A stretch of DNA of 7,085 nucleotides from Phycisphaerae bacterium (GCA_030614945.1 JAUXAH010000091.1:1-7085); one strand, 5' to 3'; positions 1 through 5,010 are shown, counted from the stretch's first letter. Numbers and translations: made by a program. Notes: generated by a model from the letters alone, not told the origin.

Positions 1-11
1 TGTCTAAAAAC

Positions 12-38
12 CTCTGCGCTCTCTGCGTGCTCAGCGGT
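12..38. repeat. Three 9-base units, CTCTGCG type
   Basis: CTCTGCG occurs at 12 and 21, and CTCAGCG at 30, giving an exact 9-base period before GGTGAAAT. This matches a widespread intergenic repeat whose spurious translations read LCALCVL. The array may extend beyond the left edge. Confidence 0.7.
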
Positions 39-63
39 GAAATATCCAGTTCTCGTATCGAAA

Positions 64-144
64 TCCCTGTTCCCCTGATGTCCAGCAACCTGATACTCTG
101 ATATCCTGATATCCACATCCTGATACCCTGTTTACCTGATAAAC
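64..144. repeat. Degenerate CCTGATATC tandem repeat
   Basis: Variants of CCTGATATC recur: CCTGATGTC, CCTGATACT, CTGATATC, CTGATATCC, CCTGATACC and CCTGATAAAC, with a period of roughly 8-10 bases. The best pair is adjacent at 98-114. No coding potential is visible. Confidence 0.7.
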
Positions 145-207
145 TTTTTTCTCTCTGTGGCCGTTTTTAGTTGACTTTTCTTTGAATTTCTGTTAAAATA
201 CCTATAT

Positions 208-225
208 GTTTGTCAGCAGACAAAC
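208..225. repeat. Hairpin with AGCA loop, copy 1
   Basis: GTTTGTC (208-214) and GACAAAC (219-225) form a perfect 7-bp stem around an AGCA loop, followed by GGC. A second hairpin with the same loop but a different stem lies at 298-311, so this looks like a REP-like element present twice. Confidence 0.6.
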
Positions 226-264
226 GGCAACCCGCCAGTAGGCGCCGGATATAGCGGAGAACCG

Positions 265-288
265 CCTGTCCTGAGCACAGTCGAAGGG
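265..288. repeat. GTCGAAGG-type dispersed repeat, copy 1
   Basis: CCTGTCCTGAGC is followed by ACAGTCGAAGGG. This is the dispersed intergenic repeat often seen in environmental bacterial genomes, whose minus-strand translation gives residues such as LRLCSGQA. A degenerate multi-copy version lies at 761-823. Confidence 0.75.
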
Positions 289-297
289 CACGTTTTC

Positions 298-311
298 GTA
301 TCAGCAGATAC
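298..311. repeat. Hairpin with AGCA loop, copy 2
   Basis: GTATC (298-302) and GATAC (307-311) form a perfect 5-bp stem around an AGCA loop, followed by ACGCC. The loop matches the hairpin at 208-225 while the stem bases differ on both arms in a compensating way. Confidence 0.55.
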
Positions 312-381
312 ACGCCAAAAATCATCGTTAGTGAATAGTCTTGGAGCAAAACGGAAAACCCTTAGGGGAATTACCAATCAT

Positions 382-457
382 GAGCATCGAGAATCCAACT
401 TTAGTTCACTTTAGGTACTTTAGCTCACTCTTAACTAACGAGTATCAAGAATCCAGT
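382..457. repeat. Duplicated GAGYATCRAGAATCCA block
   Basis: GAGCATCGAGAATCCAAC at 382-399 recurs as GAGTATCAAGAATCCAGT at 440-457, with three transition differences and one C/T end difference. Between them lie two further near-repeats, TTTAGTTCACTTTAGG and TTTAGCTCACTC. A related CTCGTATCGAAATCC lies near base 52. Confidence 0.6.
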
Positions 458-480
458 TATTTACGTGCCTATAATCCACT

Positions 481-536
481 CTGTCTTCTGTCCTCTGTCT
501 TCTGTCTTCTGTCCTCTACCTTCTGTCCTCTACATC
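481..536. repeat. Eight-copy heptamer array, CTGTCYT
   Basis: Eight consecutive 7-base units start at 481, 488, 495, 502, 509, 516, 523 and 530. Six are CTGTCTT or CTGTCCT; the units at 516 (CTACCTT) and 530 (CTACATC) are degenerate. The array is strongly pyrimidine-biased on the plus strand. Because 7 is not divisible by 3, it is not a protein repeat. Confidence 0.85.
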
Positions 537-568
537 TGTCGAGAACCCTCTACAAATCGACCCTTTTT

Positions 569-666
569 ATGCAAAACGAACCCAATTTCCAAAAAGCACA
601 AATGAACGTAACCTCTTTAATAACAGTGGCTTATGAATATAAATCCAATTGGACACTTGGTGAAAA
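569..666. repeat. NEPNF-type intergenic module
   Basis: The plus-strand translation reads MQNEPNFQKAQMN, then about 25 less conserved residues, then NWTLGENKPN, leading straight into the CAAACCCAAT array. I recognise this order as a dispersed module in planctomycete (Sedimentisphaerales-type) assemblies that is often mis-called as protein. There is no ribosome binding site and no domain. The recognition comes from memory and was not checked by a search. Confidence 0.5.
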
Positions 667-761
667 CAAACCCAATTCAAACCCAATCAAAGCCAATACA
701 AAGCCAATTAAAGCCAATAAAATGCCAAAACAAACCCAATTCAAACCCAATCAAACCCAAC
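667..761. repeat. CAAACCCAAT / CAAAGCCAAT 10-11 base array
   Basis: Nine units of 10-11 bases begin at 667, 678, 688, 699, 710, 721, 731, 742 and 752. Consensus is CAAA(C/G)CCAAT with an optional final T or A. The units at 710 and 721 are degenerate. The block is A/C-rich on the plus strand, and its spurious translation is rich in NPIK and KPNQTQ. Confidence 0.85.
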
Positions 762-823
762 CTGTAGTGAGCTTGCCTGTCCTGAGCTTGCCTGTACTGA
801 GCTTCGTCGAAGTGTCGAAGGGG
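761..823. repeat. Tandem 15-base units ending in GTCGAAG repeat
   Basis: Three 15-base units start at 761, 776 and 791 (CCTGTAGTGAGCTTG, CCTGTCCTGAGCTTG, CCTGTACTGAGCTTC). They are followed by CGTCGAAGTGTCGAAGGGG, in which GTCGAAG itself occurs twice. This is a partly amplified version of the dispersed repeat at 265-288. Confidence 0.8.
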
Positions 824-883
824 TCGAATCTATTTCAAACGTGCCCAAACCCCCCAGATTCACACAACTACCAGGAAATGGAA

Positions 884-954
884 TGGAGACGAAGGGAATC
901 GAACCCTCATTTCCGCGATGCGACCGCGGCGTGTTCCCGTTACACTACGTCCCC
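884..954 (-). tRNA. tRNA-Ala (anticodon CGC)
   Basis: Read on the minus strand, a full cloverleaf folds. The acceptor GGGGACG pairs with CGTCTCC and includes a G3-U70 wobble, the identity element for alanyl-tRNA synthetase. The D arm is GTGT/ACAC with the GGG run in its loop, the anticodon stem is CCGCG/CGCGG, the variable loop has four bases, and the T arm is GAGGG-TTCGATT-CCCTT. The anticodon loop is GTCGCAT, so the anticodon is CGC (plus-strand bases 920-922), which reads GCG. The anticodon and the G3-U70 pair independently agree on alanine. The discriminator base is A and no CCA is encoded. A G at position 32 opposite T at 38 is unusual. The total length is 71 bases. Confidence 0.92.
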
Positions 955-965
955 AATTTTACCTT

Positions 966-1013
966 CAAAAGCTTTTTTATAGTAAGCTGGCCAAAACCCA
1001 AAAGCTTTTTAAG
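966..1013 (-). promoter_or_regulatory. Twin AAAAGCTTTT palindromes over a possible tRNA-Ala promoter
   Basis: CAAAAGCTTTTTTA starts at 966 and CAAAAGCTTTTTAA at 999, two self-complementary AAAAGCTTTT cores exactly 33 bases apart. On the minus strand a TATAAA (981-976) could be a -10 box for tRNA-Ala, with CTTTTG (1004-999) as a poor -35 box at a 17-base spacing. The candidate boxes overlap the two palindromes. The -35 match is weak, so both the promoter and any operator role are tentative. Confidence 0.35.
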
Positions 1014-1031
1014 TCCTGTTATACCAACAAC

Positions 1032-1544
1032 TTAGAACTCCCACTTATCATAGCAGAGTATTTTCTCTATCGCCTTGCGCTCCGGCTTCTTTGGCTCATC
1101 GGCCGGATAACCAAGTGCCATCAGCTCGATTACAGCGATATCAGCCGGAATATCCAGTATTGCTCTTACTTTGTCCGCATAGAACGAGCCAATCCAGCAC
1201 GTCGCCAGCCCTAAGTCCGTTGCCTGCAAGGCGATATGTTCAAGTGCAATAGCCACATCGATAGGCCCTATCGCCTGGCCGCATCGCATCACATGGTTGC
1301 TATTGCTGCAGGCGGCTATGATAATCCCTGCCTTGCCAAAGACTTCCGGCCTGTTGGTAGTATCGGCAACCTGCTGTCTTTTTTCTTTATCTGCAACTAC
1401 CACAAAACGCCAATCCTGCGTATTCATAGCCGATGGCGCAAGTCTTGCAGCCTCAAAGACTTGCTCGAGTTTTTCCTGCTCTATAGCCCGGTCCTGATAC
1501 GCCCGGCAGGAATATCGCCTGCGTATCGCTTCGAGTACCGTCAT
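1032..1544 (-). CDS. Nitroreductase family protein (FMN-dependent)
   Basis: This 170-residue protein has the usual length of a single-domain nitroreductase, a cytosolic flavoprotein family that reduces nitroaromatics, quinones or similar acceptors with NAD(P)H, usually as a homodimer. The N-terminal RRRYSCRAY (residues 8-16) matches the R-x-S-x-R FMN-phosphate motif. APSAMNTQDWRF (36-47) matches the conserved AP-S-x-x-N-x-Q-x-W-R-F segment. GLATCWIGSF and MALGYPADEPKKPERK in the C-terminal half are also typical. On the minus strand GAGGTG lies five bases before the ATG and supports this start. It points away from the ADH-PAC2 block and toward tRNA-Ala, 77 bases further on, so it is probably monocistronic. 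The physiological substrate cannot be inferred. Confidence 0.93.
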   Translation of the reverse strand: MTVLEAIRRRYSCRAYQDRAIEQEKLEQVFEAARLAPSAMNTQDWRFVVVADKEKRQQVADTTNRPEVFGKAGIIIAACSNSNHVMRCGQAIGPIDVAIALEHIALQATDLGLATCWIGSFYADKVRAILDIPADIAVIELMALGYPADEPKKPERKAIEKILCYDKWEF

Positions 1545-1600
1545 AAAAACACCTCTACTGTCAGTAAGATTACCTCAAATTTCGATTGCTTCCCCGGCCA

Positions 1601-1628
1601 GCCCCGACCCCTGCGGCAGGGGCGGGGC
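1601..1628. repeat. GC-rich inverted repeat
   Basis: GCCCCG-A-CCCCTGC faces GCAGGGGCGGGGC. Apart from one bulged A the arms match, giving about 11 bp if a five-base GCGGC loop is left open. It lies 57 bases upstream of the nitroreductase start on the minus strand and upstream of the tRNA-Val promoter on the plus strand. There is no T-run on either side, so a terminator is unlikely. Very GC-rich short palindromes of this kind are common dispersed elements in planctomycete intergenic DNA. Confidence 0.6.
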
Positions 1629-1676
1629 CAGGCAAACAAAAGCCCGACCCCGCAAGAATATAAAATATCAAGAGTA

Positions 1677-1705
1677 TTGACGCAAGGCCTAAAAACCTGT
1701 ATTTT
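1677..1705 (+). promoter_or_regulatory. sigma70-type promoter of tRNA-Val
   Basis: TTGACG (1677-1682, five of six consensus bases) is followed by exactly 17 bases and TATTTT (1700-1705, four of six). The predicted transcript would start near 1712, a few bases before the mature 5' end of the tRNA. This is the best promoter-like sequence in the window. Confidence 0.65.
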
Positions 1706-1719
1706 TACAATCAAATTGA

Positions 1720-1793
1720 GGGCGATTAGCTCAGTTGGCCAGAGCGCCTGCTTTACACGCAGGAAGTCACAGGTTCAAGTCCTGTATCGCCCA
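1720..1793 (+). tRNA. tRNA-Val (anticodon TAC)
   Basis: A canonical cloverleaf: acceptor GGGCGAT/ATCGCCC, D arm GCTC-AGTTGGCCA-GAGC, anticodon stem CCTGC/GCAGG with loop TTTACAC, a five-base variable loop, and T arm ACAGG-TTCAAGT-CCTGT. The anticodon TAC (1754-1756) reads GTN valine codons, chiefly GTA and GTG. The discriminator is A and the 3' CCA is not encoded. The length is 74 bases. A good promoter lies just upstream. No terminator follows; a coding remnant begins about 11 bases after the 3' end. Confidence 0.97.
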
Positions 1794-1804
1794 TTTCATC
1801 AAGG

Positions 1805-1930
1805 GACGAAGCCGGCAATCTCACCGCAGATAAAGACGGCTACGAATACGAATATGACTACGAGAACCGCATTGTTAAAATCACCAAGGACAGTAACGAC
1901 ATAGCTGATCGCTATACAACTTTCTTATAA
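1805..1930 (+). pseudogene. 3' remnant of an RHS/YD-repeat protein
   Basis: One frame reads DEAGNLTADKDGYEYEYDYE, then NRIVKITKDSNDIADRYTTF and L, and a TAA stop. The N-L-T...D-G-Y-x-Y-x-Y-D-x-E-N-R-x-x-K-I pattern is the diagnostic consensus of RHS/YD-repeat proteins, large secreted or surface shell proteins often tied to toxin delivery. Only 41 codons remain. There is no start codon or ribosome binding site, and the frame begins just after tRNA-Val, so this is a decayed fragment and not a gene. RHS fragments are often displaced by recombination, and the junction beside a tRNA suggests a past insertion or deletion. The frame assignment is secure; the origin of the fragment is inferred. Confidence 0.7.
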
Positions 1931-1977
1931 GTGTAAGGACTAAAGGTAGTTAAACCTCAAGCGAGACCGTATATGTC

Positions 1978-2007
1978 TTGCATAACCCAATCAGGGTTGA
2001 GTAAGAT
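1978..2007 (+). promoter_or_regulatory. Weak promoter candidate for the ADH gene, with internal hairpin
   Basis: TTGCAT (1978-1983) and TAAGAT (2002-2007) are 18 bases apart and match only the stronger positions of the sigma70 consensus. A small inverted repeat, AACCC-AATCA-GGGTT (1984-1998), fills the spacer and could be an operator or chance. The leader would be about 60 bases long. The rest of 1931-2056 shows nothing recognisable. Confidence 0.25.
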
Positions 2008-2056
2008 GGATTAACAAATGAAGGGAACATATTGTCCATTCATAAACCTTGAATAC

Positions 2057-2064
2057 AAAGGAGG
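2057..2064 (+). promoter_or_regulatory. Strong Shine-Dalgarno of the ADH gene
   Basis: AAAGGAGG ends eight bases before the ATG at 2073. It is almost a full match to the anti-Shine-Dalgarno and fixes the start codon. Confidence 0.85.
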
Positions 2065-2072
2065 CCTGAGAA

Positions 2073-3101
2073 ATGAAGGCAATGGTCCTTAAGAAGGTTG
2101 CGCCGATTGAAGAAAAACCTTTAGAATTGGAGGATTGGCCAATTCCAGCACCCGGGCCGAAACAGATTTTAGTAAAAATTTCAACCTGCGGAGTCTGTCA
2201 TACCGAGCTCGATGAGATTGAGGGGAGACTTCAGCCGAGACTACCGATAATTTTAGGTCACGAGATTGTCGGCAGGGTGGAGAGCTCAGGCCCTGAGGTA
2301 ACTAAATTTAAATCAGGGGACCGGGTGGGAATCGGCTGGATAAATTATGCCTGCGGAAAATGCGATTTTTGCCGGCAGGGAAATGAAAACCTGTGCTCAG
2401 AGTTTCAGGGCACCGGCTGTCATGCAAATGGCGGCTATGCCGAATACACCATAATCTCAGAGGATTTTGCCTACCCGATTCCTGATAGATTTTCCTGCTC
2501 GCAAGCAGCCCCTCTTTTATGTGCCGGAGCAATCGGCTACAGGGCCTTAAAACTAACCGGCCTTCGAGATGGTCAAACTCTCGGCCTATTTGGTTTTGGA
2601 GCTTCGGCTCATATTGTTATTCAGATAGTTAAACACAAATATCCGAATTCCAGGGTCTTTGTTTTCACCAGGCCCCGGCAGGAAAAACATCAAGATTTAG
2701 CCGGGAAATTGGGTGCTGATTGGGTTGGAGCAACCGGAGACGCGCCGCCGGCAAAACTCAATTGTGCAATCGATTTTACACCTGCCTGGAAGCCGGTAGT
2801 CGAAGCCTTGAGAGTGTTAGAAAAGGCAGGACGGTTGGTTATAAATGCAATCCGAAAGGAAGAGACAGATAAAGAATCCCTGTTAAAATTAGACTATCCG
2901 ACCCATCTCTGGCTGGAAAAAGAGCTAAAAAGCGTAGCCAACATTGCCAGAAGTGACGCTCGAGAGTTTCTGCCCCTGGCGGCTGCAATTCCGATTATTC
3001 CTGAAGTTCAAGAATTTACCCTGGAAGAAGCTGATAGCGCTCTAACTTTGCTTAAGCAAGGAAAAATTCAGGGAGCAGGAGTTTTAACAATGCTTGAGTG
3101 A
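2073..3101 (+). CDS. Zinc-dependent alcohol dehydrogenase (MDR superfamily)
   Basis: This 342-residue protein has the full length of a medium-chain dehydrogenase/reductase that interconverts alcohols and aldehydes or ketones in the cytosol. GVCHTEL places the first catalytic-zinc ligand at Cys42. GHE adds His63 and Glu64, and Cys150 in LLCAGAIGY is the third ligand. The structural-zinc set C94-x2-C97-x2-C100-x7-C108 is intact. The nucleotide-binding motif GLFGFGASA (171-179) follows the G-x-G-x-x-A pattern, and strand beta2 ends in FTRPR with no acidic residue, which points to NADP(H) rather than NAD(H). The start is fixed by AAAGGAGG eight bases upstream. It resembles the propanol-preferring branch. 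A hairpin directly after the stop separates it from the PAC2 genes, so it may be a separate transcription unit. The substrate is unknown. Confidence 0.94.
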   Translation: MKAMVLKKVAPIEEKPLELEDWPIPAPGPKQILVKISTCGVCHTELDEIEGRLQPRLPIILGHEIVGRVESSGPEVTKFKSGDRVGIGWINYACGKCDFCRQGNENLCSEFQGTGCHANGGYAEYTIISEDFAYPIPDRFSCSQAAPLLCAGAIGYRALKLTGLRDGQTLGLFGFGASAHIVIQIVKHKYPNSRVFVFTRPRQEKHQDLAGKLGADWVGATGDAPPAKLNCAIDFTPAWKPVVEALRVLEKAGRLVINAIRKEETDKESLLKLDYPTHLWLEKELKSVANIARSDAREFLPLAAAIPIIPEVQEFTLEEADSALTLLKQGKIQGAGVLTMLE

Positions 3102-3137
3102 GGTCCCCCCAAACGCGACTTATTGCGTTTGGGGACC
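3102..3137. repeat. Strong hairpin directly after the ADH stop
   Basis: GGTCCCCCCAAACGC (3102-3116) faces GCGTTTGGGGACC (3125-3137). The arms match over 13 bp with two extra C residues bulged in the left arm and a loop of GACTTATT. The repeat starts on the first base after the TGA. No T-run follows on either strand, so it is not a standard intrinsic terminator. It may stabilise the mRNA 3' end, terminate imperfectly, or be a REP-like dispersed element. Confidence 0.7.
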
Positions 3138-3144
3138 CCGAAAA

Positions 3145-3195
3145 TTAAAACAGGAACATCAATTTTTTGTTTTAAACTCCAAAGCAGTGTAAAAC
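3145..3195 (+). promoter_or_regulatory. Possible promoter and inverted repeat before the PAC2 pair
   Basis: TTAAAAC (3145-3151) and GTTTTAA (3169-3175) form a perfect 7-base inverted repeat. TTGTTT (3167-3172), 17 bases before TAAAAC (3190-3195), is a weak sigma70-like pair that overlaps the right arm. Transcription would begin about 25 bases before the ATG at 3227. The matches are poor and the region is AT-rich, so this could be chance. Confidence 0.3.
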
Positions 3196-3226
3196 TCAAA
3201 AAGAAAATTAGGAAGTGGATAAGATA

Positions 3227-4159
3227 ATGGGAGTCAAACTTTACAAAGAACCTGAACTAACAAATCCGATGATGTTTTGTGGCTGGCCAGGAATTGGAAA
3301 CATTGGGATAATTGCGATAGACACTTTGCGTGGAGCGTTAAAAGCTGAACAATTCGGAGAAATCGAACCTTACGAATTCTTCAACCCTCGGAAAGTTGTA
3401 ATTGAAAAAGGTCTATTGAAGGATTTAGATTTTCCGGGCAGTAGATTTTACTTCCAACGAATTAGGAATCAGGACCTGATCTTTTTTATTGGCGAACAGC
3501 AGCCGACTGAAGGCAGAACAAGATATGCGGAAGGTCAGAAGGCTTATCAAATGGCCAATTTGGTGTTGGACGTGGCAGAAAAGTTCCGCTGCCAGAGAGT
3601 CTATACTTCAGGGGCAGCCGTAACCCAGGTTCACCACACAGCCAGACCAAGGGTTTGGGCCGTGCCTAATAATCATACTTTGATTGACGAGATAAAAGAA
3701 TATGAAAATACCATCTTGATGTCGGGGATTGAAGGCAGAGGCGGCCAGGGCACTATCACCGGATTGAATGGGCTTTTGCTGGGAGTGGCTAAAAAGAGGG
3801 GTTTAGATGCCGTGTGTTTAATGGGTGAAATACCTTATTATCTTCAGGCGGCTCCCTGGCCTTATCCCAAGGGTTCAAAATCTGTTCTTGAGGTATTGAC
3901 TAAAACCCTGGATGTCAAGATTGACCTGAGCCAATTGGATAACTCAGCCAAAAGAGTAGAGAAAAGCATTGAGGAGTTTTTAGAAATCCTTTACAGCACA
4001 GAAGGAATACCCGCCGAGGTAAGAGACGAAATTGAGAGGTTAAAACATACAAGAAAAGCAGAGCTGGGACCAATAACCGAAGAAGAACAGAAAAAAATAA
4101 TGGAACATATCGATGAGCTTTTCAAAGGAGAAGATTGGAATGATGAAAAACATCTTTAA
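3227..4159 (+). CDS. PAC2 family protein, conserved paralogue
   Basis: The 310-residue protein shows the PAC2 (proteasome assembly chaperone 2-like) fold signature from end to end: FCGWPGIGNIG (17-27), the central YTSGAAVT (126-133), EGRGGQGTITGLNGLLLG (169-186), the AKKRG segment, and CLMGEIPYY (197-205). A charged helical tail covers the last 90 residues. In eukaryotes and archaea PAC2-like proteins assist 20S proteasome assembly; most bacterial members have no known role. The C-terminus is DWNDEKHL and lacks the HbYX motif by which such chaperones dock on proteasomes. I chose the ATG at 3227 because AGGAAG and GGA lie at a workable distance. A GTG at 3215 would add four residues but has AGGA directly against it. 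The reading frame overlaps the next gene by 20 bases, implying translational coupling. Confidence 0.88.
   Translation: MGVKLYKEPELTNPMMFCGWPGIGNIGIIAIDTLRGALKAEQFGEIEPYEFFNPRKVVIEKGLLKDLDFPGSRFYFQRIRNQDLIFFIGEQQPTEGRTRYAEGQKAYQMANLVLDVAEKFRCQRVYTSGAAVTQVHHTARPRVWAVPNNHTLIDEIKEYENTILMSGIEGRGGQGTITGLNGLLLGVAKKRGLDAVCLMGEIPYYLQAAPWPYPKGSKSVLEVLTKTLDVKIDLSQLDNSAKRVEKSIEEFLEILYSTEGIPAEVRDEIERLKHTRKAELGPITEEEQKKIMEHIDELFKGEDWNDEKHL
4124..4130 (+). promoter_or_regulatory. Internal Shine-Dalgarno inside the first PAC2 gene
   Basis: AAAGGAG lies within the first PAC2 reading frame, nine bases before the ATG at 4140. It selects that start over the in-frame ATG at 4113, which has no upstream Shine-Dalgarno. 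Confidence 0.75.
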
Positions 4160-4955
4160 ATTCTTCGAACAACCTCAATTTGAGAATCCATCGGTCCTTG
4201 TCGGTTGGAATGAGGACGCCGGCAACCTAAGTCCGAAGGTAATTGAGTACTTGAATAGAAAGATAAAGAGCAGATGTTTTTGCGAAGTTGAGCCGACAGG
4301 TTTTTTCTCGCTTGGGGCGGTAGCAATTGAAAATGATGTAGCCCAGTTCCCGGAGAATAGATTCTACTACAGCAAAACAGCCAACCTTGTGATATTCAAA
4401 GGTAGTGAACCTCACTTTGAGAAATACCGATTTTTGAATGCGATTGTAGATGTAGCTGAACATTACTGTAAAGCAAAAGAATTGTTTACTATTAACGGGA
4501 CCATTTCGCCCGTTGCTCATACCAGCTCGCGGAGGATACTAACGGTCTTTAATCAACAAAGGCTTCAGAAAAAGCTCCAGGGCTATGGATTGGAAGATAT
4601 GACCTGGGAAGGACGACCAGCTACCAGTAGTTATCTTTTGTGGGTGGCTAAGAAAAGAGGTATTCCCAGCGTCAGTCTCTGGCCAGAGATACCATTTTAT
4701 TTGGCAGCTGGCGAAGATGTTCAGGCCGTAAAGCTAATTCTTCGTTTTCTGGATAAGAGATTTGAGTTAGGTTTGGATTTGAAGGAACTCGATGAGAAAA
4801 TCAGGGACCGAAACTTAAAGATAGATAACTTGAGAGAAGAAAACCCGGATATTAACAGATACATAGGAATGTTGGAAAGCAGGCTCTCCTTGAGCGAAGA
4901 AGAGCAACTGGAGTTAATTAAGGGAATAACTGAAATTCTCGAAGAAACCGGCTAA
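4140..4955 (+). CDS. PAC2 family protein, divergent paralogue
   Basis: This 271-residue protein aligns along its length with the gene before it: NPSVLVGW (16-23) against NPMMFCGW, CEVEPTGFF against GEIEPYEFF, FPENRFYY against FPGSRFYF, the WEGR...LLWVAKKRG segment against IEGR...LLLGVAKKRG, and WPEIPFYL against MGEIPYYL. The glycine motif is degraded (GWNEDAGNLS for GWPGIGNIGI), and the Gly-rich stretch after EGR is replaced by PATSSY. The C-terminal 60 residues are charged and probably coiled, ending ILEETG with no HbYX motif. AAAGGAG nine bases upstream sets the ATG at 4140; an ATG at 4113 would add nine residues but has no site. The gene overlaps its partner by 20 bases, so a hetero-oligomer is likely. 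The function is unknown. Confidence 0.85.
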   Translation: MMKNIFKFFEQPQFENPSVLVGWNEDAGNLSPKVIEYLNRKIKSRCFCEVEPTGFFSLGAVAIENDVAQFPENRFYYSKTANLVIFKGSEPHFEKYRFLNAIVDVAEHYCKAKELFTINGTISPVAHTSSRRILTVFNQQRLQKKLQGYGLEDMTWEGRPATSSYLLWVAKKRGIPSVSLWPEIPFYLAAGEDVQAVKLILRFLDKRFELGLDLKELDEKIRDRNLKIDNLREENPDINRYIGMLESRLSLSEEEQLELIKGITEILEETG

Positions 4956-5010
4956 ACCCAGTCTGTTTTTGCAATACGGAGTGTGTTTTCAGCCAACATA
5001 AAAGATCACG

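Larger units (their letters stand above)
1..883. other. Repeat-rich intergenic island without a credible gene
   Basis: No reading frame here looks like a real protein. The longest, on the plus strand at 341-982, runs through several unrelated short-period repeats and then antisense through tRNA-Ala, so its openness is a by-product of T/C- and A/C-rich repeat composition. The stretch holds a 9-base array (12-38), a CCTGATATC-like array (64-144), two AGCA-loop hairpins (208-225 and 298-311), two GTCGAAGG-type motifs (265-288 and 761-823), a repeated GAATCCA block (382-457), a heptamer array (481-536) and a CAAACCCAAT array (667-761). Between these I see only low-complexity sequence. Repeats of these kinds are known from intergenic regions of planctomycete genome assemblies. 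Confidence 0.8.

Noticed and set aside
167..349. A 60-codon minus-strand open frame
   Set aside because: It is the translation of the hairpins and the GTCGAAGG repeat; the residues LRLCSGQA are the typical spurious product of that repeat.
481..536. A CRISPR-like array
   Set aside because: The units are seven bases with no spacers and no cas genes are present; this is a simple tandem repeat.
341..982. A 213-codon plus-strand open frame
   Set aside because: It crosses at least five unrelated tandem repeats, reads antisense through tRNA-Ala, has no ribosome site and no domain. Its openness is explained by repeat composition.
1236..1904. A 222-codon plus-strand open frame
   Set aside because: It runs antisense to the nitroreductase gene and then through tRNA-Val and a dispersed GC-rich repeat, so it cannot be a real protein gene.
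2032..2059. TTGTCC and TACAAA as an ADH promoter
   Set aside because: The -10 box would overlap the Shine-Dalgarno and the transcript would start after it, losing the ribosome site.
4113..4139. Upstream ATG start for the second PAC2 gene
   Set aside because: The clear AAAGGAG lies downstream of that ATG and nine bases before the ATG at 4140, so the later start is favoured.
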